NCBI GenBank assembly: GCA_902801155.1
Contig: CADCHG010000009.1
Coordinates: 1-53,706, forward strand
Direction of reading: 5' to 3'
DNA length: 53,706 bases
Source: an uncultured Prevotellaceae bacterium
Lineage (GTDB): Bacteria > Bacteroidota > Bacteroidia > Bacteroidales > Bacteroidaceae
Below, piece by piece: positions 1-7,455 of this stretch. Position 1 is the first letter of the stretch, and each line of letters opens with the position of its first letter. Position numbers and translations under genes: made by a program. The notes below the pieces were generated by a model. The model saw only the letters and a list, made by a program, of their open reading frames with translations, had not been told where the DNA came from and made no database searches.

Positions 1-12
1 GTGGTAAAGACA

Positions 13-153
13 GCCCCTCACCCGCCCTACGGGCACCCTCTCCCCAAGGGGCGAGGGAGGAGTTAGTACTACAAATCACATCCCACAAAGCGAACAAATG
101 TAATTTCCCCCTCGCCCCTTGGGGAGAGGATGCCCGAAGGGCAGGTGAGGGGC
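13..153. repeat. Inverted pair of 45-bp GC-rich palindromic arms before metA
   Basis: Arms at 13-57 and 109-153 are inverted copies of each other with 3 mismatches in 45. They enclose a 51-bp AT-richer core. The right arm ends 15 bp before the metA start, so a transcript covering this region could form a very long hairpin just ahead of the start codon. The right arm contains an in-frame ATG at 130 that I reject as the metA start. The layout resembles a non-autonomous (MITE-like) element. No flanking target duplication was identified. Confidence 0.8.
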
Positions 154-168
154 CGTTATACGTTTATT

Positions 169-1089
169 ATGCCATTAAGATTACCCGATAAACTTCCTGC
201 AATAGACATTCTCAAAGGTGAGAATATCTTCGTTATTGATGAGACCAGAGGACATTCACAGGATATCCGTCCGCTGCGCATCGTCATTCTCAATCTCATG
301 CCTATCAAGGTGACGACAGAGACTGACCTGATACGCCTGCTGTCTAACACCCCTCTTCAGATTGACATCACGTTCATGAAACTGAAGAGCCACACTTCAA
401 AGAACACCCCGATAGAGCACATGATGATGTTCTACCGCGATTTCGACGAACTGAAGGACGAGAAATTCGACGGTATGATAATCACGGGTGCACCAGTGGA
501 GAATATGGAGTTTGAGGAAGTGAACTACTGGGATGAGATTACGAAGATATTCGACTGGAGTCGCACGCACGTTACATCGACGATGTATATCTGCTGGGCG
601 GCTCAGGCAGGTCTGTATCATCACTACGGAATACAGAAGCACTTGCTTCCTAAGAAGATGTTCGGCATCTTCCGTCAGCATTGCGTGCGTAAGGAGAGAT
701 ACCCTATCTTCCGTGGCTTTGACGATACCTTCGCCATGCCTCACTCACGCCATACCGAGGTGTATCGTGAGGATATCATCGCATCGCCTGACGTGACGCT
801 TATTGCCGAGTCGCCTGAGTCGGGTGTCAGTATGGCTATGGCTCGCCGTGGTCGTGAGTTCTACATCACGGGGCACATGGAGTATAATCCGGAGACGCTT
901 CATAACGAGTATATGCGCGACAAGGACAAGCGCGACGATGTGGAGATGCCGAAGAACTACTACAAGGACAATAACCCTAAGAAGGGTCCTGTGGTTACGT
1001 GGCGTGCTCATGCCAATCTCTTGTTCCAGAACTGGATAAACTATTACGTTTATCAGAAGACACCGTTTGATATTAGGAAGATAAAGTAA
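169..1089 (+). CDS. metA: Homoserine O-acyltransferase MetA, probably acetyl-CoA type
   Basis: Cytosolic enzyme that acylates the hydroxyl of L-homoserine in the first dedicated step of methionine synthesis. The protein aligns along its whole length with E. coli MetA. Starting at 169 it reads MPLRLPDKLPAIDIL, like the E. coli start; the in-frame ATG at 130 would add 13 residues encoded by a repeat and is rejected. The length is 306 residues. The nucleophile is Cys142 (YICWAAQ), and His236 and Glu238 lie in TGHMEY, completing the catalytic set. Residue 111 is Glu (APVENMEF). In characterised MetA enzymes Glu111 goes with acetyl-CoA and Gly111 with succinyl-CoA, so acetyl transfer is predicted. 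No other methionine gene is adjacent; rlhA follows after a 154-bp spacer made mostly of a palindromic element. Confidence 0.96.
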   Translation: MPLRLPDKLPAIDILKGENIFVIDETRGHSQDIRPLRIVILNLMPIKVTTETDLIRLLSNTPLQIDITFMKLKSHTSKNTPIEHMMMFYRDFDELKDEKFDGMIITGAPVENMEFEEVNYWDEITKIFDWSRTHVTSTMYICWAAQAGLYHHYGIQKHLLPKKMFGIFRQHCVRKERYPIFRGFDDTFAMPHSRHTEVYREDIIASPDVTLIAESPESGVSMAMARRGREFYITGHMEYNPETLHNEYMRDKDKRDDVEMPKNYYKDNNPKKGPVVTWRAHANLLFQNWINYYVYQKTPFDIRKIK

Positions 1090-1090
1090 A

Positions 1091-1236
1091 GGCCCCTTCC
1101 CCCGCCCTCCCGTAGGGAGGGAGCCGGAAGGCGAAAGGCATTATCCCTTTATTGTTTAAGTAATAACAAAAAATATTAGCTTACCCCCATTGCCGAATCG
1201 GCTCCCTCCCTACGGGGGAGGGCGGGGGGAGAGGCC
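1091..1236. repeat. GC-rich palindromic element filling the metA-rlhA spacer
   Basis: Inverted arms at 1091-1125 and 1200-1236 flank a 74-bp AT-rich core. The element begins one base after the metA stop and ends 7 bp before the rlhA start. The right arm, 37 bp, is identical to the copy inside the acetylesterase gene at 41528-41564. Each arm also folds on itself (CCCTCCC / GGGAGGG). It could act as an attenuator or mRNA-stabilising hairpin, or simply be an inserted repeat. Confidence 0.85.
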
Positions 1237-1243
1237 GGTTTCT

Positions 1244-3157
1244 ATGCAATCTTTAGAGTTATTAGCCCCTGCCAAGAACCTTGAATGCGGCATAGCAGCC
1301 ATTGACCATGGAGCGGATGCCGTTTACATCGGAGCACAACGCTTCGGTGCACGTGCTGCTGCGGGTAATTCCGTGGAGGACATAGCGCAGTTGTGTAGGT
1401 ATGCTCATCAGTTTGGTGCCAAGGTATTCGTGACGGTGAATACCATTATCTATGACGAGGAACTTAACGACACGCTTCAGCTCGTTGACGAACTTGATAG
1501 CATCGGCGTGGATGCAATCCTCGTTCAGGATATGGGTTTGTTCTCGCTTCTGAAACAAAGGGAAAAGCCTCTGCATTGCGAGCTTCATGCCTCAACACAG
1601 ACGGATAACCGCTCGGCAGAAAAGGTGAAATGGCTCTTCGACCAAGGCTTTGACAGAGTGGTGCTGGCAAGAGAACTGAGCATCAAGGAGATTGCAGATA
1701 TTCACGACTCCTTGATCGGACAGGCTCCCTCCCTCGGGAGGGCGGGGGAAGGGGTATTCCCTCTCGAAGTCTTCGTCCACGGTGCCTTGTGCGTATCATA
1801 TTCAGGTCAATGCTACGCATCGCAGTATTGTTTCCAACGCTCAGCCAACAGAGGCGAGTGTGCTCAGTTCTGCCGTTTGGCTTTCACGCTAAAGGATGCG
1901 AACGGAAAGGTACTCGAAAGCGAGCGACACCTGCTTTCCTTGCGAGACATGGCACAGATAGACAACCTTGAGAAACTGGCAGATGCAGGTGCTACCTCGT
2001 TCAAGATAGAGGGAAGGTTGAAGGATGTGGATTATGTGAAGAACATCACGGCAGCGTATAGCGAGGCACTTAATGAGGTGGTGCGCCGTAACCCGGAGAA
2101 ATACAGACGCGCTTCATTCGGAAGATGCACATACACTTTCACGCCTAACATACAGAAATCATTCAACCGAGGCTTTACCACCTATTTCGCAGAAGGCAGG
2201 AAGCAAGGACTCGTTTCTTTCGACACACCAAAGGCGATGGGCGAACCTGTGGGTAAGGTGAAGGAGATTAGAGGTCATTCATTCAATATCTCCACCACCA
2301 CTTCATTTGCCAATGGCGATGGGTTGTGCTATCTCACACCGACGGGACTTGTGGGTTTCAGAGTGAACAAGGTGGAGGGCAACCGCATCTTCCCTTTGCG
2401 TATGCCAGAATCGCTGAAGCCGGGCACAATGCTCTTCCGTAATCTTGATCAGGCATTCACCACACTTCTTGCCAAGCCGTCGAGTGAGCGTAAGATAGAT
2501 ATCATTTTCCGTCTCTACGAAGAGAACGGCAAGCTGACTCTAACAGCCAAGGATGAAGTTGGGCGCACGGCTACGGTTCAATCAGACTGCGAGCTTCAGC
2601 CAGCAGCAAAGCCACAGGAAGAGAACATACGGCGACAACTCTCAAAGCTCGGTGGCACTATCTACCAATGCAAGGATATTGAGATAGATACGAAGGCTTT
2701 CATTCCAAGTAGCGTGCTGGCGAATATGAGAAGAATGGTGATAGCTGATAGGTGTTGGGTGTTGGAGGATTGTAATACTCGCGAAAATACTATACACCAT
2801 CACCCAACACCTACCACCCACCACCCGAAATACCCTACACCTTATTTATATAATGCCTCAAACCGTAAGGCGAAGGAATTTTATAAGGCGCAGGGAATTG
2901 AGGCTTGCTCGTTGGAAGGCTTTGAGCATTCCGGCTCCCTCTCTACGGGAGAGGGCGGGGGGAGAGGCCACACATCCCCTCTTCTCCTCATGCAATGCCG
3001 CTACTGCCTCCGCAACGAGATGGGTTTCTGCACAAAGTCGGGCAAACGTGCTCCTTGGAAAGAACCGCTTACGATTTCCATTTCTGACGGTCGTGAGTTC
3101 CAGTTGCAGTTCGACTGCAAGAATTGTCAGATGAATGTTGTTTCAATTAACAATTAA
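1244..3157 (+). CDS. rlhA: Peptidase U32 family; 23S rRNA 5-hydroxycytidine synthase RlhA-like
   Basis: Collinear with E. coli RlhA (YdcP), which forms 5-hydroxycytidine at C2501 of 23S rRNA, so a rRNA-modification role is more likely than proteolysis. The start at 1244 gives MQSLELLAPAKN, matching the family; the ATG at 1190 would add 18 residues from a repeat. The protein has 637 residues. The U32 signature spans about residues 175-192 (EVFVHGALC...GQC), with Cys183, Cys190, Cys206 and Cys210 as likely metal or cluster ligands. A C-terminal Cys set (CRYC, GFC, CKNC) matches E. coli HCLRF...NLC...CRPC. Compared with E. coli there are extra segments at about residues 160-172 and 563-576, both encoded by GC-rich palindromes, and an altered stretch near residues 502-528 encoded by a different repeat. 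The frame stays open, so the gene is probably functional. Confidence 0.93.
   Translation: MQSLELLAPAKNLECGIAAIDHGADAVYIGAQRFGARAAAGNSVEDIAQLCRYAHQFGAKVFVTVNTIIYDEELNDTLQLVDELDSIGVDAILVQDMGLFSLLKQREKPLHCELHASTQTDNRSAEKVKWLFDQGFDRVVLARELSIKEIADIHDSLIGQAPSLGRAGEGVFPLEVFVHGALCVSYSGQCYASQYCFQRSANRGECAQFCRLAFTLKDANGKVLESERHLLSLRDMAQIDNLEKLADAGATSFKIEGRLKDVDYVKNITAAYSEALNEVVRRNPEKYRRASFGRCTYTFTPNIQKSFNRGFTTYFAEGRKQGLVSFDTPKAMGEPVGKVKEIRGHSFNISTTTSFANGDGLCYLTPTGLVGFRVNKVEGNRIFPLRMPESLKPGTMLFRNLDQAFTTLLAKPSSERKIDIIFRLYEENGKLTLTAKDEVGRTATVQSDCELQPAAKPQEENIRRQLSKLGGTIYQCKDIEIDTKAFIPSSVLANMRRMVIADRCWVLEDCNTRENTIHHHPTPTTHHPKYPTPYLYNASNRKAKEFYKAQGIEACSLEGFEHSGSLSTGEGGGRGHTSPLLLMQCRYCLRNEMGFCTKSGKRAPWKEPLTISISDGREFQLQFDCKNCQMNVVSINN
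1724..1755 (+). repeat. In-frame palindromic repeat inside rlhA (copy 1)
   Basis: A GC-rich palindrome (CCCTCCC TC GGGAGGG core followed by a G-rich tail) encodes APSLGRAGEGV, between the helix ending HDSLIG and the strand EVFVHGALC. E. coli RlhA has no equivalent residues here. The copy belongs to the same family as 1200-1236. Confidence 0.85.
2747..2826 (+). repeat. Second repeat family inside rlhA (GGTGTTGGGTG inverted repeat)
   Basis: GATAGGTGTTGGGTGTTGG at 2747-2765 is opposed by CACCATCACCCAACACCTA at 2795-2813, followed by C-rich repeats to 2826. It encodes the His/Pro/Thr-rich stretch HHHPTPTTHHP, absent from E. coli RlhA. A related inverted repeat (GTGATAG.TGAT.GGTGTT) lies in the spacer at 11395-11475, so this is an interspersed family rather than a local low-complexity tract. 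Confidence 0.7.
2931..2970 (+). repeat. In-frame palindromic repeat inside rlhA (copy 2, compensatory change)
   Basis: Positions 2933-2969 match the 37-bp arm at 1200-1236 at 35 of 37 bases. The two differences (C to T at 2942, G to A at 2950) fall on opposite sides of the stem and keep the pairing. It encodes GSLSTGEGGGRG between the conserved segments QGIEACSLEGF and CRYCLRNEMGFC. It is read in a different frame from the SusC copy at 34207-34243. Confidence 0.88.
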
Positions 3158-3177
3158 TAATTAACATGCCTACTGCT

Positions 3178-3275
3178 TTCCTTTTCTAACGCAAAGACGC
3201 AAAGGCGCAAAGATTTATTCAGAAAAAAGAAAACTCTGTGTCTCTGCGCCTCTGCGTTTGAAAAAAGAAAAGGCG
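3178..3275. repeat. Inverted repeat of the ACGCAAAGGCGCAAAG type after rlhA
   Basis: The left arm at 3188-3216 (AACGCAAAGACGCAAAGG...) opposes the right arm at 3231-3259 (...CTCTGCGCCTCTGCGTTT), with CCTTTTCT / AGAAAAGG extensions outside. This low-complexity dyad is of a kind common in Bacteroidetes intergenic DNA. It may end rlhA transcription, but there is no clean T-tract. AATTAACATGCC motifs lie on both sides (around 3159 and 3290). Confidence 0.7.
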
Positions 3276-3294
3276 AGAGAGGCCAATAATTAAC

Positions 3295-4332
3295 ATGCCC
3301 TCACTACGACACATACTATATAAAATATTCCTCCTATGGGGGATTGGGGGGGGGCTCCTCCTCACTTCCTGCTATCGTGATTCTTCCACAATCAATGAGC
3401 AGGAAGAGGCTCATGATGCGCTTGCGACAGGCGATACTCTTACTCAGGAACAGCAGGATTCCATTTCCTTCTATTCTACACACCACTTTACTGAGGGCTA
3501 TAACTTCGAGGTGTATAAAGACTCCATCTCGTTGCTCGTACAGCAGCCGGAGGAGATGGTGTCACAGATGGAGATTGATACATTCGCCGTATATAAGAAT
3601 CATCACGTAGTGGTGGGCGACATAAGGATATTGCCGCAAGACTCCATCGATTCTGTATGGGTTCAGCTTGCAACCGATGAGGGACGATGGGGATGGATTC
3701 ACGAAACTGAACTTCTGCCAAAAGTTGTGCCTGTTGATCCTATCTCTCAGGCTATCATGTTCTTCTCCGACTCGCACATCATCATCTCGCTGATCATCGT
3801 TGTGCTGATTGGTATTGCATACGTAATGCGACACATATACCGCAGGAATGCCCCGATAGTGCATTTCCGCGACATTTCATCGTTCTACCCTACCCTGCTC
3901 TGCCTCATAGTGGCAATAGCGGCAACATTCTACGCATCAGTACAGATGTTTGCCCCTGAGACTTGGAAGCACTTCTACTATCATCCTACGCTGAACCCAT
4001 TCCAAGTGCCGTTCATACTGTCAATCTTCATGTCTTCGGTATGGGCAATGGCGATAGTATTCATAGCTGCGGTAGATGATGTGAAACGTAATCTGCCACT
4101 TGTAGATGCCCTACTCTACCTATCAGGAATGATAGGCGTATGTGCTATCAACTATATCATATTCAGCATCACGACACTCAACTACGTGGGCTACCCTCTG
4201 TTAGTGGCATACTGCTATTTCGCTATCAAGCGCTACTATACGGTATCACGCAAGCAATATATCTGCGGCAACTGCGGAAATCGCCTTTCACAAAAAGGCA
4301 AATGCCCGATTTGCGGCTCAATAAATGATTAA
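3295..4332 (+). CDS. Membrane lipoprotein with SH3-like region, four TM helices and C-terminal zinc ribbon
   Basis: Not assigned to a named family. The N-terminus has a lipoprotein signal (LLLTSC, Cys26). An Asp/Glu/Gln-rich stretch and a segment resembling a bacterial SH3 fold (about residues 90-145, with WVQLATDEGRWGWI) should lie outside the membrane. Hydrophobic helices follow at about residues 160-180, 203-222, 240-262 and 270-300. The C-terminus has a CxxC...CxxC zinc ribbon (ICGNCGNRL...CPICGS) that should be cytoplasmic. Having both a lipobox and internal TM helices is odd for a conventional lipoprotein; the first segment may instead be a signal anchor. The stop lies 5 bp before the clostripain-like gene, so the two are probably co-transcribed. 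The role is unknown. Confidence 0.75.
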   Translation: MPSLRHILYKIFLLWGIGGGLLLTSCYRDSSTINEQEEAHDALATGDTLTQEQQDSISFYSTHHFTEGYNFEVYKDSISLLVQQPEEMVSQMEIDTFAVYKNHHVVVGDIRILPQDSIDSVWVQLATDEGRWGWIHETELLPKVVPVDPISQAIMFFSDSHIIISLIIVVLIGIAYVMRHIYRRNAPIVHFRDISSFYPTLLCLIVAIAATFYASVQMFAPETWKHFYYHPTLNPFQVPFILSIFMSSVWAMAIVFIAAVDDVKRNLPLVDALLYLSGMIGVCAINYIIFSITTLNYVGYPLLVAYCYFAIKRYYTVSRKQYICGNCGNRLSQKGKCPICGSIND

Positions 4333-4337
4333 CGAAA

Positions 4338-5639
4338 ATGAGATATACAAGAACATTACTGCAATTATTAATAATAGGCTGTCTTGCAACTGGCTTTCTC
4401 TTTTCCTGTGGAGATAAAGACAACCCGGATGCACCAGAAGCAAAGGCAGCGAGGACTGTGCTCATATATATGTGCGCAGAAAACAATCTCAACTCACCCT
4501 TCTATACAAATGATTCCACGGAGATTGTACGCGGAGCAGCCAATCTTCCCGACAACGTAAACCTCTTAGTATATGCCGACCGTAGCAGCAAAAGCATAAA
4601 GCCTTTCATTGCCAAGGTTGACAAAAGGGGAATGCACGTTGTGAAACAATACAAGACAGACTGGTATTCCACCGACAAAGATAATATGTCAGAAATTATC
4701 AATTTGGCATTTACTAAATATCCCGCAGATTCATACGCAATGACTTTCTGGGGACATGGTAACGGGTGGATTATGATGTCAGATAAATACACAGGCAAGG
4801 CAAAAGCAAGACGCAAGGCATACGGCTGGGATTCAGGCAAGGATAATCCGGACGGAGGCGACGGCAATGAGAGGTACATAAACATACCAGAACTTGCCGA
4901 TGTTCTTTCAAAGACTCATCATCTCGACTATATCTTCTTCGATTGCTGTCAGATGATGTGCGCCGAGTTGGCTTACGAGCTTCGAAATGTATGTGACTAT
5001 ATCATCGGTTCACCAGCCGAGATTCCTGGTTGTGGAGCTCCATACGATCATATCATATCTGATCTATTTCTTGCAAAGGATAATGTGGGGAAGGCAATAG
5101 TTGATGACTATATCAAATACACTAACTTTTCAAGTTTTCCTGCCGACGGTCTGCCTATGTCTGTTGTAAAGACAAGTAGCATGGAGAATCTTCTTCAGGC
5201 AACACAGAGTGCGATAGACACGTTGATGGTGCACTATCAATATCCGGACAACCTTCCTGTCTATGATATTATATACTATGGCATAAACTCACAATCAGCA
5301 AACATAGCCATATACTATGACCTGCGCCACATTATGCGCAAATATCTATCACAGAACGATTTCAACACTTGGGATAATACATTCCAACAGGCTGTAGTAT
5401 ATTCCGTTCATCCAAAGGATATCAAGGAAACGAATCTTGCCGACTGGCTTAGTACAGAACTCAGCACCAGTAATTTCAGGAAGTTCAAGATGAGTGATGA
5501 TAACTACGGGGGCTTGTCGATGTTCATTCCACAGACGTACTATTCCAACGTTGATTCCAAATATCTAAACCCAAACGTGAGCATCAAGGCTTACCAATGG
5601 AATAAAGCTATCGACTGGATGAAATTCGGTTGGGAATGA
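4338..5639 (+). CDS. Clostripain-family (C11) cysteine peptidase, lipoprotein
   Basis: A surface- or periplasm-anchored cysteine peptidase of the C11 (clostripain/PmC11) family in clan CD. The lipoprotein signal is GFLFSC with Cys24. The fold starts at RTVLIYMCAENNL (about residues 39-52). The catalytic His is His140 in FWGHGNGW and the catalytic Cys is one of Cys203/Cys204 in FFDCCQM. The segment GSPAEIPGCGAPYD after it is typical of the family. The length of 433 residues fits a single peptidase unit. Family members cut after Arg or Lys and are often self-processed. It follows the zinc-ribbon lipoprotein gene by 5 bp; substrates are unknown. Confidence 0.93.
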   Translation: MRYTRTLLQLLIIGCLATGFLFSCGDKDNPDAPEAKAARTVLIYMCAENNLNSPFYTNDSTEIVRGAANLPDNVNLLVYADRSSKSIKPFIAKVDKRGMHVVKQYKTDWYSTDKDNMSEIINLAFTKYPADSYAMTFWGHGNGWIMMSDKYTGKAKARRKAYGWDSGKDNPDGGDGNERYINIPELADVLSKTHHLDYIFFDCCQMMCAELAYELRNVCDYIIGSPAEIPGCGAPYDHIISDLFLAKDNVGKAIVDDYIKYTNFSSFPADGLPMSVVKTSSMENLLQATQSAIDTLMVHYQYPDNLPVYDIIYYGINSQSANIAIYYDLRHIMRKYLSQNDFNTWDNTFQQAVVYSVHPKDIKETNLADWLSTELSTSNFRKFKMSDDNYGGLSMFIPQTYYSNVDSKYLNPNVSIKAYQWNKAIDWMKFGWE

Positions 5640-5739
5640 TAAGTGAAAAGTGAATAACGAATAGTGAATAATACTTAATACAGGTGGACACCAGTATGAA
5701 TCTTTCGCTATACTTTCCTTACACTATACACTCTTTTCT

Positions 5740-6432
5740 ATGAAAATCTTTCTCTCCGGCATTCGTGACGGAATACCAATAGCATTAGGATATTACGCCG
5801 TGGCCTTCTCGCTCGGCATCATCGCCGGCAATGTAGGGCTTGATGCCTTCATGGGCTTCTTCGCATCATTCTTCACCCGCGCTTCTGCCGGTGAATATGC
5901 CGGCTATACCCTTGCAGGAGCACAGGCAGCATATATCGAGGTTATAGGCATGAGTCTGATAGCCAACCTACGCTATCTGCTTATGAGTACGGCCCTGACA
6001 CAGAAATTCCGTCCGGGCACATCGCTCTTCAAGCGCATCATAACCTCAGCCTGTATAACAGACGAGATATTCGGAATATCAATAGCATATAAAGGCTATC
6101 TCGCTCCAAGATACACATTAGGAGCTTTTGCCATATCCACCCCTGCATGGGCTTTAGGCTGTATGTCGGGCATTATTGCAGGAAACATACTTCCTGCCAA
6201 TATCGTTTCTGCTCTTAGCGTGGCTCTCTATGGCATGTTCATAGCCATCATCATTCCACCTTCAAAGAAAGACCGTAACGTGGGTATCGCCGTATGCTGT
6301 AGCTTTGCCCTCAGCGGACTTTGTGCCATATTGCCAATAATCAGCGAATGGAGTTCGGGCACACGCACCATCTTGCTCACGATACTCATTTCTGCTGCAG
6401 CAGCGATAATAAAGCCAATAAAAAATGAATAA
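5740..6432 (+). CDS. azlC: AzlC family branched-chain amino acid exporter, large subunit
   Basis: Inner-membrane subunit of the AzlCD (LIV-E) two-component exporter of branched-chain amino acids. At 230 residues it has the family length. It begins with the conserved segment GIRDGIPIALGYYAVAFSLG and has about seven hydrophobic helices. The conserved ITDEIFG motif sits near residue 110. Its last codons overlap azlD by 8 bp, indicating translational coupling. The 100 bp upstream hold AT-rich AGTGAATA-type repeats and an imperfect dyad, but no clear promoter. Confidence 0.95.
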   Translation: MKIFLSGIRDGIPIALGYYAVAFSLGIIAGNVGLDAFMGFFASFFTRASAGEYAGYTLAGAQAAYIEVIGMSLIANLRYLLMSTALTQKFRPGTSLFKRIITSACITDEIFGISIAYKGYLAPRYTLGAFAISTPAWALGCMSGIIAGNILPANIVSALSVALYGMFIAIIIPPSKKDRNVGIAVCCSFALSGLCAILPIISEWSSGTRTILLTILISAAAAIIKPIKNE

Positions 6433-6730
6433 TCTCTGGATCTACATATTCATAATGATTGTGGTGACGAATCTCATCCGCATCATCCCACCATTACTTA
6501 TCCGTGGGCAGATAAGGAACACATTTCTCCGCAGTTTCCTCTATTATGTGCCATACGTCACCCTTGCCGTAATGACTTTCCCAGCAATAACAGAGGCAAC
6601 ATCATCACCACTCGCAGGAGCAATTGCCCTTGCACTCGGCATCATCGCCGCATGGTTCGGTCTCGGACTTTTTCCCGTATCCGTCATCTGCTGTGTAGTT
6701 GTACTTGTGATTGAATATGCTATAAATTAA
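6425..6730 (+). CDS. azlD: AzlD family branched-chain amino acid exporter, small subunit
   Basis: Small partner of AzlC in the branched-chain amino acid exporter. It has 101 residues and three to four hydrophobic helices. The early IRIIPPLLIR motif and the YYVPYVTLAVMTFPAI segment are typical of AzlD. The ATG at 6425 lies inside the azlC reading frame, an 8-bp overlap. It ends the + strand block; an 892-bp gene-free region follows. Confidence 0.95.
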   Translation: MNNLWIYIFIMIVVTNLIRIIPPLLIRGQIRNTFLRSFLYYVPYVTLAVMTFPAITEATSSPLAGAIALALGIIAAWFGLGLFPVSVICCVVVLVIEYAIN

Positions 6731-6872
6731 CGCTAACCGATTTTTTCGACCACAGATAACACAAATTAAAGGGATATTTTCGCAAGGTTCAAAAGACTCT
6801 ACGAAAATCTCGCCTACGCTCGTTGGACGGAACAAAAATTTTCCACGACGACCATAAAATTCAGATAAAAAT

Positions 6873-7081
6873 AATTAATGCGATATTAATGTTGTATTTA
6901 TGGACATTATATGTTTCACTCCGTGAATATACATTAATCTCGCATTAATCTTATAAGTAAAAGTAGTACCGTTGCAAATCCCTTGCAACTCCCATTTACC
7001 TCCCATTCTGCTCTTCTTCTAAGGAACGGACCTACAACGGATTTACAACGGACCTGCAACGGACCTGAGAGGGAAGAGAAG
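6873..7081. repeat. 11-bp phased degenerate array, 19 units
   Basis: Cut every 11 bp from 6873, the sequence reads AATTAATGCGA, TATTAATGTTG, TATTTATGGAC ... TATACATTAAT, CTCGCATTAAT, then GTTGCAAATCC, CTTGCAACTCC, CATTTACCTCC, then ACGGACCTACA, ACGGATTTACA, ACGGACCTGCA, ACGGACCTGAG. Motifs recur at a fixed phase for 19 units. The first part is a dyad (ATTAATG/CATTAAT). The second part has CC-phased units on the left and GG-phased units on the right. Confidence 0.8.
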
Positions 7082-7221
7082 AAAATGAAAAGTGAGAGAT
7101 AAATTTCAGATAAAACCTATAAATCCGTTTCTCCTTTAAAAACTCACAAGAAAAACGAAAAATTTTCGCATCTTTCGTATTTTCCGTGTTCAAGATGTTT
7201 TTTTCAAGAGAATTTATAGAT

Positions 7222-7402
7222 AGGGGTGCACTTTTACCCATTTTAGGGGTATAACAAACTGGAAATCAAGAAATAGCGAAGCGTGCACCCCCCTTCCCAT
7301 GAAGTGTACCTATAGTATAGCGTTTCGAGGGGGGTACACGCAACGTAAATCTTTGGTTATCAGTAGGCAAAGGGGTAAAAATAGGCAAAAGTGCACCCCC
7401 CT
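7222..7402. repeat. Nested inverted repeat with GTGCACCCC arms
   Basis: The outer arms at 7222-7250 and 7371-7402 pair (GGGGTGCACTTTTACCCATTTT against its near complement). The inner arms at 7281-7297 (GCGTGCACCCCCCTTCC) and 7327-7341 (GAGGGGGGTACACGC) also pair. GTGCAC or GTGTAC/GTACAC cores recur five times. The size of about 180 bp and nested symmetry suggest a MITE-like element or a multi-site protein target. It contains no open reading frame of note. Confidence 0.75.
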
Positions 7403-7455
7403 CTTCAAACTCTTTGGTGTTTTTTATTAAAAAACGTTGCTAATGGATTTCTCAA

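Noticed and set aside
130-168. In-frame upstream ATG as the metA start
   Set aside because: The extra residues (MPEGQVRGRYTF) come from the palindromic arm; the ATG at 169 matches the family N-terminus.
1091-1236. Plain rho-independent terminator of metA
   Set aside because: The hairpins are GC-rich but lack a T-tract, and the same sequence occurs inside genes that are read through.
2795-2826. His/Pro-rich tract in RlhA as a metal-binding motif
   Set aside because: The DNA is one arm of an interspersed inverted repeat, so the composition is a by-product.
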